NCBI GenBank assembly: GCA_016303095.1
Contig: JAEDMH010000090.1
Location: 1-9,359, forward strand
Length of the DNA: 9,359 nucleotides
Source: Lentisphaeria bacterium
GTDB taxonomy: Bacteria; Verrucomicrobiota; Lentisphaeria; Oligosphaerales; Oligosphaeraceae
Direction: 5' to 3'
Program-made: the position numbers and the translations under genes
The notes under the pieces: generated by a model
Told to the model about the DNA's origin: nothing
What the model saw: only the letters and a program-made list of their open reading frames with translations
Databases searched by the model: none
Part shown: in pieces, positions 1 to 6,325 of the stretch
How the letters are laid out: each line of letters begins with the position of its first letter
How positions within the stretch are numbered: position 1 is the stretch's first letter

Positions 1-18
1 TTCTTTTTTGAGGAAAGT

Positions 19-107
19 CCTAGATTCTCTAGGAGATCTAGATTTCTAGATTTCTAGATTTCTAGATCTCTAGATTTCTAGATCTCTAGATTTCTAGACC
101 CTCTAGA
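19..107. repeat. Tandem 8-bp palindromic array, consensus TCTAGATT
   Basis: The hexamer TCTAGA begins at 37, 45, 53, 61, 69, 77, 85 and 93, an exact 8-bp period, and once more at 102 after a 1-bp slip. The two linker bases are TT, TT, TT, TC, TT, TC, TT and CC. Degenerate CTAG-containing copies lie to the left at about 19-34. Each unit is self-complementary, so the array reads nearly the same on both strands, and three linkers also create AGATCT. CTAG is usually under-represented in bacterial genomes, so such a cluster is unlikely by chance. It lies about 160 bp upstream of the eda start. It could be an iteron-like protein-binding site, a replication-slippage product or a structural element. 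The sequence alone does not say which. Confidence 0.93.
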
Positions 108-267
108 ATCTCCCCTTTCTTGAACCCTCCTTGGCAGGTGGGCGACGTATCACGAACCGTGGGCGGGGGATTACATTTAGTCCTTGGTTCATTTGTCCGT
201 GGGATTCCTCCATCGTCCTCTTTTTTCCCTTTTCTCTTTTCCCGTATTTTGCAGGAGCAATTTTGCG
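108..267 (+). other. Non-coding leader upstream of eda
   Basis: This spacer separates the TCTAGA array from eda. It contains an uninterrupted pyrimidine run at about 216-243. Short similarities to promoter boxes exist (TTGGCA at 131, TACATT at 172), but none has a matching partner at 16-18 bp, so I do not call a promoter. The eda reading frame stays open upstream to about 184 through alternative start codons, but that extension has no family similarity. The promoter of the uronate module is expected here or just upstream, which is inference. Confidence 0.4.
253..257 (+). promoter_or_regulatory. Ribosome binding site fixing the eda start
   Basis: AGGAG at 253-257 lies 10 nt before the ATG at 268. 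The longer open frame from 184 (TTG start) has no comparable site and would add 28 unrelated residues, so this site decides the start. Confidence 0.7.
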
Positions 268-930
268 ATGTCTTTCCGTGCATTAAGTCAGGCGTTGACC
301 GAGAAATTGTCCCGTGTCCGCATCATTCCGGTGTTGTCCTTTCACGACTCTGAGGAGGCGTTGCGTCTAGGGGAGATTTTGATGGAGAGTGGTCTTTGCG
401 CGGCGGAGGTCACCTTTCGGACGGAGGCGGCGGAGGGGGCCATACGTGCCCTGCGGAAGGCCTATCCGGGGTTGTGCCTAGGGGCGGGGACGGTATTGAG
501 CGTGGAGCAGTTGACCCGTGCCATGGATGCGGGGGCGGAGTTTGCGGTGGCGCCCGGATTGAATCCGGAGGTGGTTCGCGGGGCCGTGGAGCGGGACTTT
601 GCCTTTGCTCCTGGGGTATGCACTCCCTCGGAGATTGAGTTGGCCTATTCTTTGGGGTGTGTGACCATGAAGTTTTTCCCTGCGGAGGCGGCGGGGGGTC
701 TCACCCTGTTGAAGGCCATGTCCGCGCCCTACAAGCATTTGGGGATTCGGTTCATGCCCACGGGGGGCGTCACCACGGCCAATGCCGCCGCCTATCTTGG
801 GGTGAAGGAAGTGGTGGCGGTGGGGGGCACCTGGCTGGCCAAGGCGGAGGACATGGCCGCAGGCAAGTGGGATCTGATCCGTCAGAATGTGGTGGCGGCC
901 GCCCAGCTCATCCAATCCCTGGAGAAGTAG
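268..930 (+). CDS. eda: KDPG / KHG aldolase (2-dehydro-3-deoxy-phosphogluconate aldolase)
   Basis: A 220-residue cytoplasmic class I aldolase that splits 2-keto-3-deoxy-6-phosphogluconate into pyruvate and glyceraldehyde-3-phosphate. It is the last step of the uronate branch feeding the Entner-Doudoroff route. The single (beta/alpha)8 barrel matches the usual family length of about 210 residues. The hallmark segments are present: IPVL near residue 20, AAEVTFRT at 45-52 (catalytic Glu47, phosphate-side Arg51), GAGTVL at 72-77, the Schiff-base lysine K135 in VTMKFFPAE, and MPTGGV at 163-168. The start at 268 is chosen for its ribosome binding site and because IPVL then sits at the expected distance. 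It is followed after 78 nt by the matching kinase gene, and the two should be co-expressed. Some family members also act on 4-hydroxy-2-oxoglutarate, and sequence cannot settle that side activity. Confidence 0.95.
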   Translation: MSFRALSQALTEKLSRVRIIPVLSFHDSEEALRLGEILMESGLCAAEVTFRTEAAEGAIRALRKAYPGLCLGAGTVLSVEQLTRAMDAGAEFAVAPGLNPEVVRGAVERDFAFAPGVCTPSEIELAYSLGCVTMKFFPAEAAGGLTLLKAMSAPYKHLGIRFMPTGGVTTANAAAYLGVKEVVAVGGTWLAKAEDMAAGKWDLIRQNVVAAAQLIQSLEK

Positions 931-1008
931 ACTCCGCAGGCCTGCTCTTTCCCTTCTTGTTCCCCGCCCTCCATCCCTCGATTTCTTCACCGTAGGAGAC
1001 TCCATCTC

Positions 1009-2109
1009 ATGTCCTTGCCCCTTTACAAGCCTGCCGACCAGTGCCGTTACGACATTTTGAGCCTGGGGGAAGTGATGCTTCGTCTGGATCCCGGGGAGGG
1101 TCGCATTCACACGGCCCGGAGCTTCCGGGCCTGGGAAGGCGGCGGCGAGTACAACGTGGCCCGGGGATTGCGTCGTTGCTTTGGCCTTCGGGCCGCTGTG
1201 GTGACCGCGTTTGCGGACAATCCCGTGGGTCGGCTGGTGGAGGATTTCATTCTCCAGGGGGGAGTGGACACCTCGTTGATTCGGTGGATGCCCTATGACG
1301 GCATTGGCCGCACCGTGCGCAATGGTCTGAACTTCACCGAGCGGGGCTTTGGCATTCGGGGGGCCAAGGGGTGCTCCGACCGGGGCAACACGGCGGTTTC
1401 CCAGCTGAAGGCCGGGGACATTGACTGGGAGTACATCTTTGGCACCCTGGGGGTGCGCCACTTCCACACCGGCGGCATCTTCGCCGCCCTCTCCGACACC
1501 ACTCCCGATGTGGTCATCGAGGCTTTGAAGGCCGCCAAGAAGCATGGCACCGTCACCAGCTACGACCTGAACTATCGTCCCTCCCTGTGGAAGAGCATTG
1601 GGGGGCAGGAGCGGGCCTGCCAGGTGAACCGGGAGATCGCCCCCTATGTGGATGTGATGATTGGCAACGAGGAGGACTTCACCGCCGCCCTGGGATTCCA
1701 GGTGGAGGGGACCGATCCCGGCCTGAAGACCCTGCCTGTGGATTCTTTCAAGAAGATGATTCAGCAGGTGGTGAAGGAGTATCCCAACTTCAAGGTGGCC
1801 GCCACCACCCTGCGCCAGGTGCGCACCGCCACCGTGAACGACTGGGGGGCCATCGCCTGGAGCGACGGCCTCTTCGCCCAAGCCACCCAGCGGGACGGGC
1901 TGGAGATTCTGGATCGGGTCGGCGGAGGCGACAGCTTTGCCTCCGGCCTCATCTACGGCTTGATGACCTACGGCGATCTGGGGAAGGCTGTCAATTGCGG
2001 CGCCGCCCATGGGGCCCTGGCCATGACCACCCCGGGAGACACCTCCATGGCCACCCTCCCCGAAGTGGAGAAACTGATGCAGGGCGGCAGCGTCCGGGTG
2101 GACCGCTAG
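1009..2109 (+). CDS. kdgK: PfkB-family sugar kinase, probable 2-keto-3-deoxygluconate kinase
   Basis: A 366-residue ribokinase/PfkB-family kinase, predicted to phosphorylate 2-keto-3-deoxygluconate (KDG) to KDPG with ATP. Visible features are the N-terminal LGEVMLRLDP strand (19-28), the substrate-side glycine-rich GGGEYN (44-49) typical of sugar kinases, DLNYRPSLW (186-194) as in KDG kinases, the GNEEDF segment (219-224), and the ATP/anion-hole signature DRVGGGDSFASG (302-313) with catalytic base Asp308. The length is slightly above the usual 310-350 residues. The AGGAGA at 994-999 supports the ATG at 1009. The substrate call rests on the DLNYR motif plus its place between the KDPG aldolase and mannonate dehydratase genes. 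Another hexose or keto-sugar kinase activity is possible but less likely. Confidence 0.9.
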   Translation: MSLPLYKPADQCRYDILSLGEVMLRLDPGEGRIHTARSFRAWEGGGEYNVARGLRRCFGLRAAVVTAFADNPVGRLVEDFILQGGVDTSLIRWMPYDGIGRTVRNGLNFTERGFGIRGAKGCSDRGNTAVSQLKAGDIDWEYIFGTLGVRHFHTGGIFAALSDTTPDVVIEALKAAKKHGTVTSYDLNYRPSLWKSIGGQERACQVNREIAPYVDVMIGNEEDFTAALGFQVEGTDPGLKTLPVDSFKKMIQQVVKEYPNFKVAATTLRQVRTATVNDWGAIAWSDGLFAQATQRDGLEILDRVGGGDSFASGLIYGLMTYGDLGKAVNCGAAHGALAMTTPGDTSMATLPEVEKLMQGGSVRVDR

Positions 2110-2114
2110 AAACT

Positions 2115-2144
2115 CCTTCCCTTCCCTTCCCTTCCCTTCCCTTC
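2115..2144 (+). repeat. Six-copy CCTTC microsatellite in the kdgK-uxuA spacer
   Basis: Six perfect tandem copies of CCTTC fill 2115-2144 and run into CCCCTTTTCCC. The whole spacer from 2110 to 2158 has no G on the + strand. The complementary strand reads as repeated GGGAA, giving four or more GGG tracts with 2-nt loops, which meets the standard G-quadruplex pattern. The tract ends about 13 nt before the uxuA AGGAG site. Pentanucleotide runs are prone to replication slippage, and length changes here would alter the leader without touching a reading frame. A role as a C-rich Rho-loading site or unstructured translation leader is inference. Confidence 0.9.
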
Positions 2145-2173
2145 CCCCTTTTCCCACAGGAGAACGCAGCACC

Positions 2174-3376
2174 ATGTTCATGGAACCCACATTCCGCTGG
2201 TATGGGACGGAAGATCCCGTGCCCCTCCACTACATCCCCCAGACCGGAGCCACGGGCATCGTCACCTCCCTCCACTACATCCCCTATGGCGTGCTTTGGA
2301 CCCAGGATGCCATTCTGGAGCGCAAGCAGATGATCGAGGAGGCCGGCCTGACCTGGAGCGTGGTGGAGAGTCTGCCTGTCCACGAGGACATCAAAACCGG
2401 GGGCCGCTCCTGCAAGCGCTACATCGAGCTCTACAAGCAGTCCATCCGCAATCTGGGCAAAGTGGGCCCCAAGGTCATCACCTACAACTTCATGCCCGTG
2501 CTGGACTGGGTGCGCACCGACCTGCATCACCGCTTGGCGGACGGCTCCACCGTCCTCTATTTCAACAAGCTGGAATTTGCCGTCTTCGAGTTGTTCATTC
2601 TCCGGCGGATGGGGGCGGAGGCGGACTACACCCCGGAGGAGGTGAAGCTGGCCGAGGAGAAATACCGGTCCATGACGGATCACGAGCGCTTCATCCTCCG
2701 CCGTTCCATCATTGACAACTTTCCCGGCTTCAAGGGGGTGACGTTGGAGGACATCCAGGCCATGCTGGCGAAATACGAGGGCTTCACCCGGGAGCGCCTG
2801 GCGGAGAACCTGTACAATTTCCTGAGCCAGGTGGTGCCGGTAGCCGAGGAGTGGGGGTGCCGTCTGGTGATCCATCCGGACGATCCTCCCCGCTCCATCC
2901 TGGGATTGCCCCGCATCTTCAGTACCATTGACGACATTGCCGCCTTGCTGAAGATGGTGGACAGCCCCGCCAACGGCGTTTGCTTCTGCGCCGGCAGCTT
3001 CAGCGCCCGGGCGGACAACGACGTGGTGAAGATGTTCAAGTCCTGCGCCTCCCGGGTGGGGTTTGTCCATCTGCGCAGCACCCAGGTGGAGGCGAACGGG
3101 GACTTCTACGAGGCCGATCATTTAGGCGGCCGGGTGGACATGTATGAATTGGTGAAGGCCATTTGCGAGGAGCAGATTCGTCGTCGCAAGGAAGGGCGGG
3201 AGGATTGGCGTCTGCCTATCCGTCCGGATCATGGAGCGGACATCATGGACGACCTTTTGAAGCCGGCCAATCCCAATCCCGGGTATGGCGGCATTGGGCG
3301 GATGCGGGGGCTGGCCACCATCCGTGGCCTGGAACGGGGCATCATGCGCTCCCTCTATCCCGAATACGCCGAATAA
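2174..3376 (+). CDS. uxuA: D-mannonate dehydratase
   Basis: A 400-residue cytoplasmic, metal-dependent (Mn2+/Fe2+ in the family) dehydratase converting D-mannonate to 2-keto-3-deoxygluconate in glucuronate breakdown. It is full length for UxuA (about 350-400 residues). The TIM-barrel motifs are recognisable: GIVTSLHYIPYG near 28-39, ESLPVHEDIK near 65-74, YNFMPVLDWVRTDL near 104-117, IHPDDPP at 233-239, FCAGSF at 271-276, VHLRSTQ at 298-304 and RPDHG at 350-354. By comparison with characterised family members, His234, Cys272, His299 and Asp352 are the probable metal ligands. The long insert around 145-200 is normal for the family. AGGAG at 2158-2162 supports the ATG at 2174; a second ATG two codons later is possible. 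Its product is the substrate of the upstream kinase. Confidence 0.96.
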   Translation: MFMEPTFRWYGTEDPVPLHYIPQTGATGIVTSLHYIPYGVLWTQDAILERKQMIEEAGLTWSVVESLPVHEDIKTGGRSCKRYIELYKQSIRNLGKVGPKVITYNFMPVLDWVRTDLHHRLADGSTVLYFNKLEFAVFELFILRRMGAEADYTPEEVKLAEEKYRSMTDHERFILRRSIIDNFPGFKGVTLEDIQAMLAKYEGFTRERLAENLYNFLSQVVPVAEEWGCRLVIHPDDPPRSILGLPRIFSTIDDIAALLKMVDSPANGVCFCAGSFSARADNDVVKMFKSCASRVGFVHLRSTQVEANGDFYEADHLGGRVDMYELVKAICEEQIRRRKEGREDWRLPIRPDHGADIMDDLLKPANPNPGYGGIGRMRGLATIRGLERGIMRSLYPEYAE

Positions 3377-3394
3377 TTCTCCTGGACCTTTCTT

Positions 3395-3427
3395 CCCCTC
3401 CCCCTTGTCCTTGAAGGGGCAGAGGGG
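3395..3427 (+). terminator. Strong GC hairpin after uxuA, candidate terminator
   Basis: The left arm CCCCTCCCCCTT (3395-3406) pairs with the right arm AAGGGG-CA-GAGGGG (3414-3427). This gives about 12 base pairs with a 2-nt bulge (3420-3421) and a 7-nt loop (3407-3413). It begins 18 nt after the uxuA stop and is followed by a weak T-rich stretch (TTGTTT). The tail is poorer than in a classical intrinsic terminator, so it may act as an attenuator, an mRNA 3'-end stabiliser or a Rho-assisted terminator. It is the most natural boundary between the uronate module and the next gene run. Confidence 0.55.
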
Positions 3428-3463
3428 GCCATTGTTTCCCTTCTCTCTCTCAGATTTGACTTC

Positions 3464-4354
3464 ATGGAACTTCACGACCGCCTCTCCCTCTTTCGCACCG
3501 GGGAGACCATCGAAGCCCTTCAGCCCGCCTTTCAGGAACTGCTGACGGAACGCAAGGAGGAACTCCCCGAATTCCTTCAAACTCTCCTGACAGGCTTTGG
3601 GGAGGAACCCCGGCGTCTGGCGGATCCCGCTGAGCGCCGTCTCCTCTCCTGCGCTTTCCTGCTGGCGGGCATGGCTCCCTGCCCCCAGGTCTACCCCCTC
3701 CTGCTGGGAATCCTCCTCTCCCCCGAATTCGGAGAAAACGTGGGGCGGGAGGACTGGCTGTCCAGCGAGATTTCCCGTCTCCTGGGGATTCTGTCTCCGG
3801 AGGACGGGGTTCCCGCCTTGGTGGAGGCCTTGTTGGACGAGAGGGTATGCCCCGTGGTCTCCGAGCAGTTGATGCTCACCTTGTCCTGCCGTTGGATTTC
3901 CCGGCGGGACGGGGATGGGGTTTTCCTGGAGACCCTGGGGCGTCTTTTGCGGGAGTTGCCGGAGAAGAAGGTGGACTTTGAGGTGGCCATGGGGTTGGTG
4001 ATCAATGCGGTGGCGGTGGGGGGCGACCAGTTGAAGCCCCAGGTTTTCGCCTTCTACAAGGCCCATGCCGCCCAGCTTTCCGACCGTCTGGCGGAGAAGA
4101 ATCTCCAGAATTTCTTCGACCTGGGCAAGCAGCGCATCAAGACCATGCTCACCAGCAACTACATGGGGGGATACGGCCCCCTGCCGGCGGAGCTGGATCG
4201 TCTGCTGCACTATGCGGACATTGCCCAGAAGGAGGAGGAGCCCACCACCCTGAAGGCTCTGCCTCCCATCACCCGGGACCGCCCCAAAGTGGGGCGCAAC
4301 GAACCCTGCCCCTGCGGATCCGGCAAGAAATACAAGCACTGCTGCGGCCGCTAA
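3464..4354 (+). CDS. DUF1186-like protein with C-terminal SEC-C zinc motif
   Basis: A 296-residue soluble protein of unknown function. The body (about 1-250) is helical and leucine-rich, with the repeat-like layout of DUF1186 proteins: a segment YPLLLGILLS near 77-86, then pairs of helices carrying LLGIL, LVEALLDE and LGRLLREL. The C-terminus is a clear SEC-C motif at 276-296, with Cys282, Cys284 and Cys293 plus His292/Cys294 as zinc ligands (CPCGSGKKYKHCC). SEC-C motifs occur at the end of SecA, where they bind zinc and SecB, and on many uncharacterised proteins. A SecB or ribosome partner here is only a guess. No Shine-Dalgarno-like sequence precedes the ATG at 3464; the leader is pyrimidine-rich. 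It lies 36 nt before dapL. DUF1186 membership is from sequence appearance (moderate), and the SEC-C motif is certain. Confidence 0.85.
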   Translation: MELHDRLSLFRTGETIEALQPAFQELLTERKEELPEFLQTLLTGFGEEPRRLADPAERRLLSCAFLLAGMAPCPQVYPLLLGILLSPEFGENVGREDWLSSEISRLLGILSPEDGVPALVEALLDERVCPVVSEQLMLTLSCRWISRRDGDGVFLETLGRLLRELPEKKVDFEVAMGLVINAVAVGGDQLKPQVFAFYKAHAAQLSDRLAEKNLQNFFDLGKQRIKTMLTSNYMGGYGPLPAELDRLLHYADIAQKEEEPTTLKALPPITRDRPKVGRNEPCPCGSGKKYKHCCGR

Positions 4355-4388
4355 TCTCTTCCCTTCCCCCCTTCCCCCCTATCCCCTG
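4355..4388 (+). other. G-free C-rich spacer before dapL (G-quadruplex-capable complement)
   Basis: The spacer from the preceding stop to 4387 contains no G on the + strand. It holds C tracts at 4361-4363, 4366-4371, 4374-4379 and 4383-4386, separated by 2-3 nt. The complementary (template) strand therefore fits the four-tract G-quadruplex consensus. There is no purine-rich ribosome binding site before the dapL ATG at 4391, so translation probably relies on an unstructured leader or coupling to the upstream gene. Both ideas are inference. Confidence 0.6.
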
Positions 4389-4390
4389 CC

Positions 4391-5623
4391 ATGGATCCCT
4401 TCTTCTCCGCCCTCTTCGCCGACCGCATCGGCGGTCCCCTGTTCGGAAAGGACACCGCCATCTACAAGTTCGAGAAAATCAAGCGTGCCAAGCGCGCCGC
4501 CGTGGCGGCCCATCCGGAGATTCCCCTCATTGACATGGGGGTAGGGGAGCCGGACGACATGGCTTTTCCCATGGTGGTGGAGGCCCTGGGACGGGAGGCG
4601 GCCAAGCGGGAAAACCGCTTCTATGCGGACAATGGGTGCGCCCAGTTCAAGGAGGCGGTGTCCACCTACATGAAGGAACTTTACGGCGTGGAGCTGGATC
4701 CCGCCACGGAGATCAACCACTCCATGGGGAGCAAGGCGGCCCTCAGCCTGCTGCCTTCCTGCTTCATCAATCCCGGGGACGTCTCCCTGATGACCACCCC
4801 GGGATATGGGGTCATGGGCACCTGGACCACCTATCTAGGGGGACGGGTGGTGAAGATGCCTCTCACCCGGGAACGGAATTTCCTGCCGGATTTCCGCCAG
4901 ATCTCCCCGGAGGATCGGAAGGCCGCCAAGCTCATCTACCTGAACTACCCCAACAATCCCACGGGCGCCGTGGCTACCCCCCAGTTCTACGACGAGGCCA
5001 TTGCCTTCGCCAAGGAGATCCATGCCCTCCTGGTGATCGATGCCGCCTATGCTCCCTTGAACTTCCAGGGCAAACCCTTGAGCATCTTCTCCCGCCCCGG
5101 CGGCAAGGATGTGGCCGTGGAGCTCCACTCCATGTCCAAGGGCTTCAACATGACGGGCTGGCGTCTGGGCTGGGTCTGCGGCAACGCCTCCGCTGTGAAG
5201 GCCTTCGCCACCGTGAAGGACAATGCGGACTCCGGGCAATTCCTGGCCATCCAGAAGGCCGCCGCCGAAGCCCTCCGGGAGCAAGCCCAGATCACCCCCA
5301 AAATCAACGAAAAATACCTCCGACGCCTCACTTCCCTGACCCAGACCCTCCGGGAACTGGGATTCCAGGCCCAGGTGCCCGGGGGCTCCTTCTATCTTTA
5401 CGTGGGCATCCCCAAGGGCACTTCCGACGGCGCCACCTTCGCCAATGCCGAGGAGTTCAGCCAGTGGATGATCTCCACCAAACTCATTTCCACGGTTCCC
5501 TGGGATGATTGCGGGCCCTTCGTCCGCTTCTCCGCCACCTTCGAGGCCGCCGATCAGGCCCAGGAGGCCCAGGTGCTGGAGGAGGTGAAACGCCGCCTTT
5601 CCACCTCCCGCTTCCTCTTCTAG
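4391..5623 (+). CDS. dapL: LL-diaminopimelate aminotransferase (PLP-dependent)
   Basis: A 410-residue fold-type I aminotransferase. DapL converts tetrahydrodipicolinate to LL-2,6-diaminopimelate in one step, bypassing DapD/DapC/DapE, and so feeds lysine and peptidoglycan synthesis. Length matches the family (about 400-410). Seen in order: DMGVGEPDD (48-56), YADNGCAQFKEA (78-89, a DapL-like version of the Y-x-D-N-G segment), NYPNNPTG (185-192), DAAYAPL (217-223), the PLP lysine K250 in SMSKGFNMTGWRLG, and substrate-carboxylate Arg379 in FVRFS. The start at 4391 lacks a Shine-Dalgarno site, but the N-terminus aligns naturally with family starts. The gene sits 36 nt after the SEC-C gene and 9 nt before the acyltransferase gene. 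A related class I aminotransferase with another substrate is the main alternative. Confidence 0.87.
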   Translation: MDPFFSALFADRIGGPLFGKDTAIYKFEKIKRAKRAAVAAHPEIPLIDMGVGEPDDMAFPMVVEALGREAAKRENRFYADNGCAQFKEAVSTYMKELYGVELDPATEINHSMGSKAALSLLPSCFINPGDVSLMTTPGYGVMGTWTTYLGGRVVKMPLTRERNFLPDFRQISPEDRKAAKLIYLNYPNNPTGAVATPQFYDEAIAFAKEIHALLVIDAAYAPLNFQGKPLSIFSRPGGKDVAVELHSMSKGFNMTGWRLGWVCGNASAVKAFATVKDNADSGQFLAIQKAAAEALREQAQITPKINEKYLRRLTSLTQTLRELGFQAQVPGGSFYLYVGIPKGTSDGATFANAEEFSQWMISTKLISTVPWDDCGPFVRFSATFEAADQAQEAQVLEEVKRRLSTSRFLF

Positions 5624-5632
5624 AGGGATCCC

Positions 5633-6325
5633 ATGGCGGAGAGCTGGCTTTTCTGGAACGACGGGCCCCACGAGCCTCCTTGGAACATGGCCGCCGACGA
5701 GGCGTTGCTCCTGGAGGCGCCGGCCCGGAAGATCCCGTTGTTGCGTTGCTATGCCTGGAGCCGTCCCTCCGTCTCCCTGGGCTATGTCCAGACCCTGGAG
5801 GCGGCCCCGGCGGGATATGCGGCGGTGCGTCGTCCCACGGGGGGAGGCGTGGTGTATCACGACCACGATTTCACCTTTTCCGTCACCTTTCCCATGGGGC
5901 ATTGGCTGACGGGTTTGAATCGGATGGAGAGTTACAACTGGCTGAACCGCTCTTTGCAGCGGGCGCTGGTGGCTTTGGGCTTTCCCGCCCAGCTTTCCGC
6001 CCAGGAGATTCCCCACCAGGTGGATCGGGCCCGGATGGTGTGCTTTACCAATCCCACCCGCTACGACCTGTTGCTGGAGGGGCGGAAGATTGCGGGGAGC
6101 GCCCAGCGGCGCACGGCGGATGGCCTTCTCCATCAGGCCAGTTTGCACTGGGGCGCCCCGTTGCCTGTGGAGCGTCCCCTTCTGACGGAGGCCCTGCTCC
6201 GGGGCCTGGGGGAGGTCATGGAGGTGGAAACGCTCCCCTTCTCCCCTGGAGAATCTCTCCAGCAGCGCATCCAAGACTTGGTGACCACAAAGTATGGCAC
6301 AGATGACTGGAATCGACTCCGATAA
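5633..6325 (+). CDS. Lipoate-ligase-fold acyltransferase, probable LipM-type octanoyltransferase
   Basis: A 230-residue member of the biotin/lipoate protein ligase superfamily that attaches octanoate or lipoate to lipoyl domains (GcvH, 2-oxoacid dehydrogenase E2). It carries NMAADEALL (18-26), the RRPTGGGVVYHDHDFTFSV signature (66-84) and GRKIAGSAQRR (150-160) with the conserved Lys152. A cysteine at 137, in CFTNPTRYDL just before this lysine, is at the position of the catalytic Cys of LipM in Bacillus subtilis and points to an octanoyl-ACP transferase rather than an ATP-dependent LplA. At 230 residues it is shorter than both LipM (about 278) and LplA (about 330), and has no accessory C-terminal domain. 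GAGGG just before the ATG at 5633 is a plausible ribosome site. No lipA or gcvH is in the window. Function as a ligase cannot be excluded. Confidence 0.85.
   Translation: MAESWLFWNDGPHEPPWNMAADEALLLEAPARKIPLLRCYAWSRPSVSLGYVQTLEAAPAGYAAVRRPTGGGVVYHDHDFTFSVTFPMGHWLTGLNRMESYNWLNRSLQRALVALGFPAQLSAQEIPHQVDRARMVCFTNPTRYDLLLEGRKIAGSAQRRTADGLLHQASLHWGAPLPVERPLLTEALLRGLGEVMEVETLPFSPGESLQQRIQDLVTTKYGTDDWNRLR

Noticed and set aside
37..107. TCTAGA array as a CRISPR array or transposon end
   Set aside because: Units are 8 bp with 2-bp linkers and no unique spacers, and no cas or transposase gene is nearby.
184..267. N-terminal extension of eda from a TTG codon at 184
   Set aside because: The extra residues are unrelated to KDPG aldolases, and the ribosome site at 253-257 fits the ATG at 268.
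936..945. Perfect palindrome GCAGGCCTGC just after eda
   Set aside because: It has no loop and only a mixed C/T tail, so it is too small to call a terminator; it may be chance.
478..2190. 570-residue open frame on the minus strand across eda and kdgK
   Set aside because: It lies opposite two certain genes, has low-complexity Gly/His/Pro-rich composition and no recognisable domain. GC-rich coding DNA often keeps the antisense frame open.
1991..4339. Two long minus-strand open frames (1991-3121 and 3122-4339)
   Set aside because: They mirror uxuA and the SEC-C gene in antisense. Composition is typical of shadow frames, with no motifs.
4835..6274. 479-residue minus-strand open frame
   Set aside because: It is antisense to dapL and the acyltransferase gene, both supported by catalytic motifs; the translated product looks like shadow sequence.
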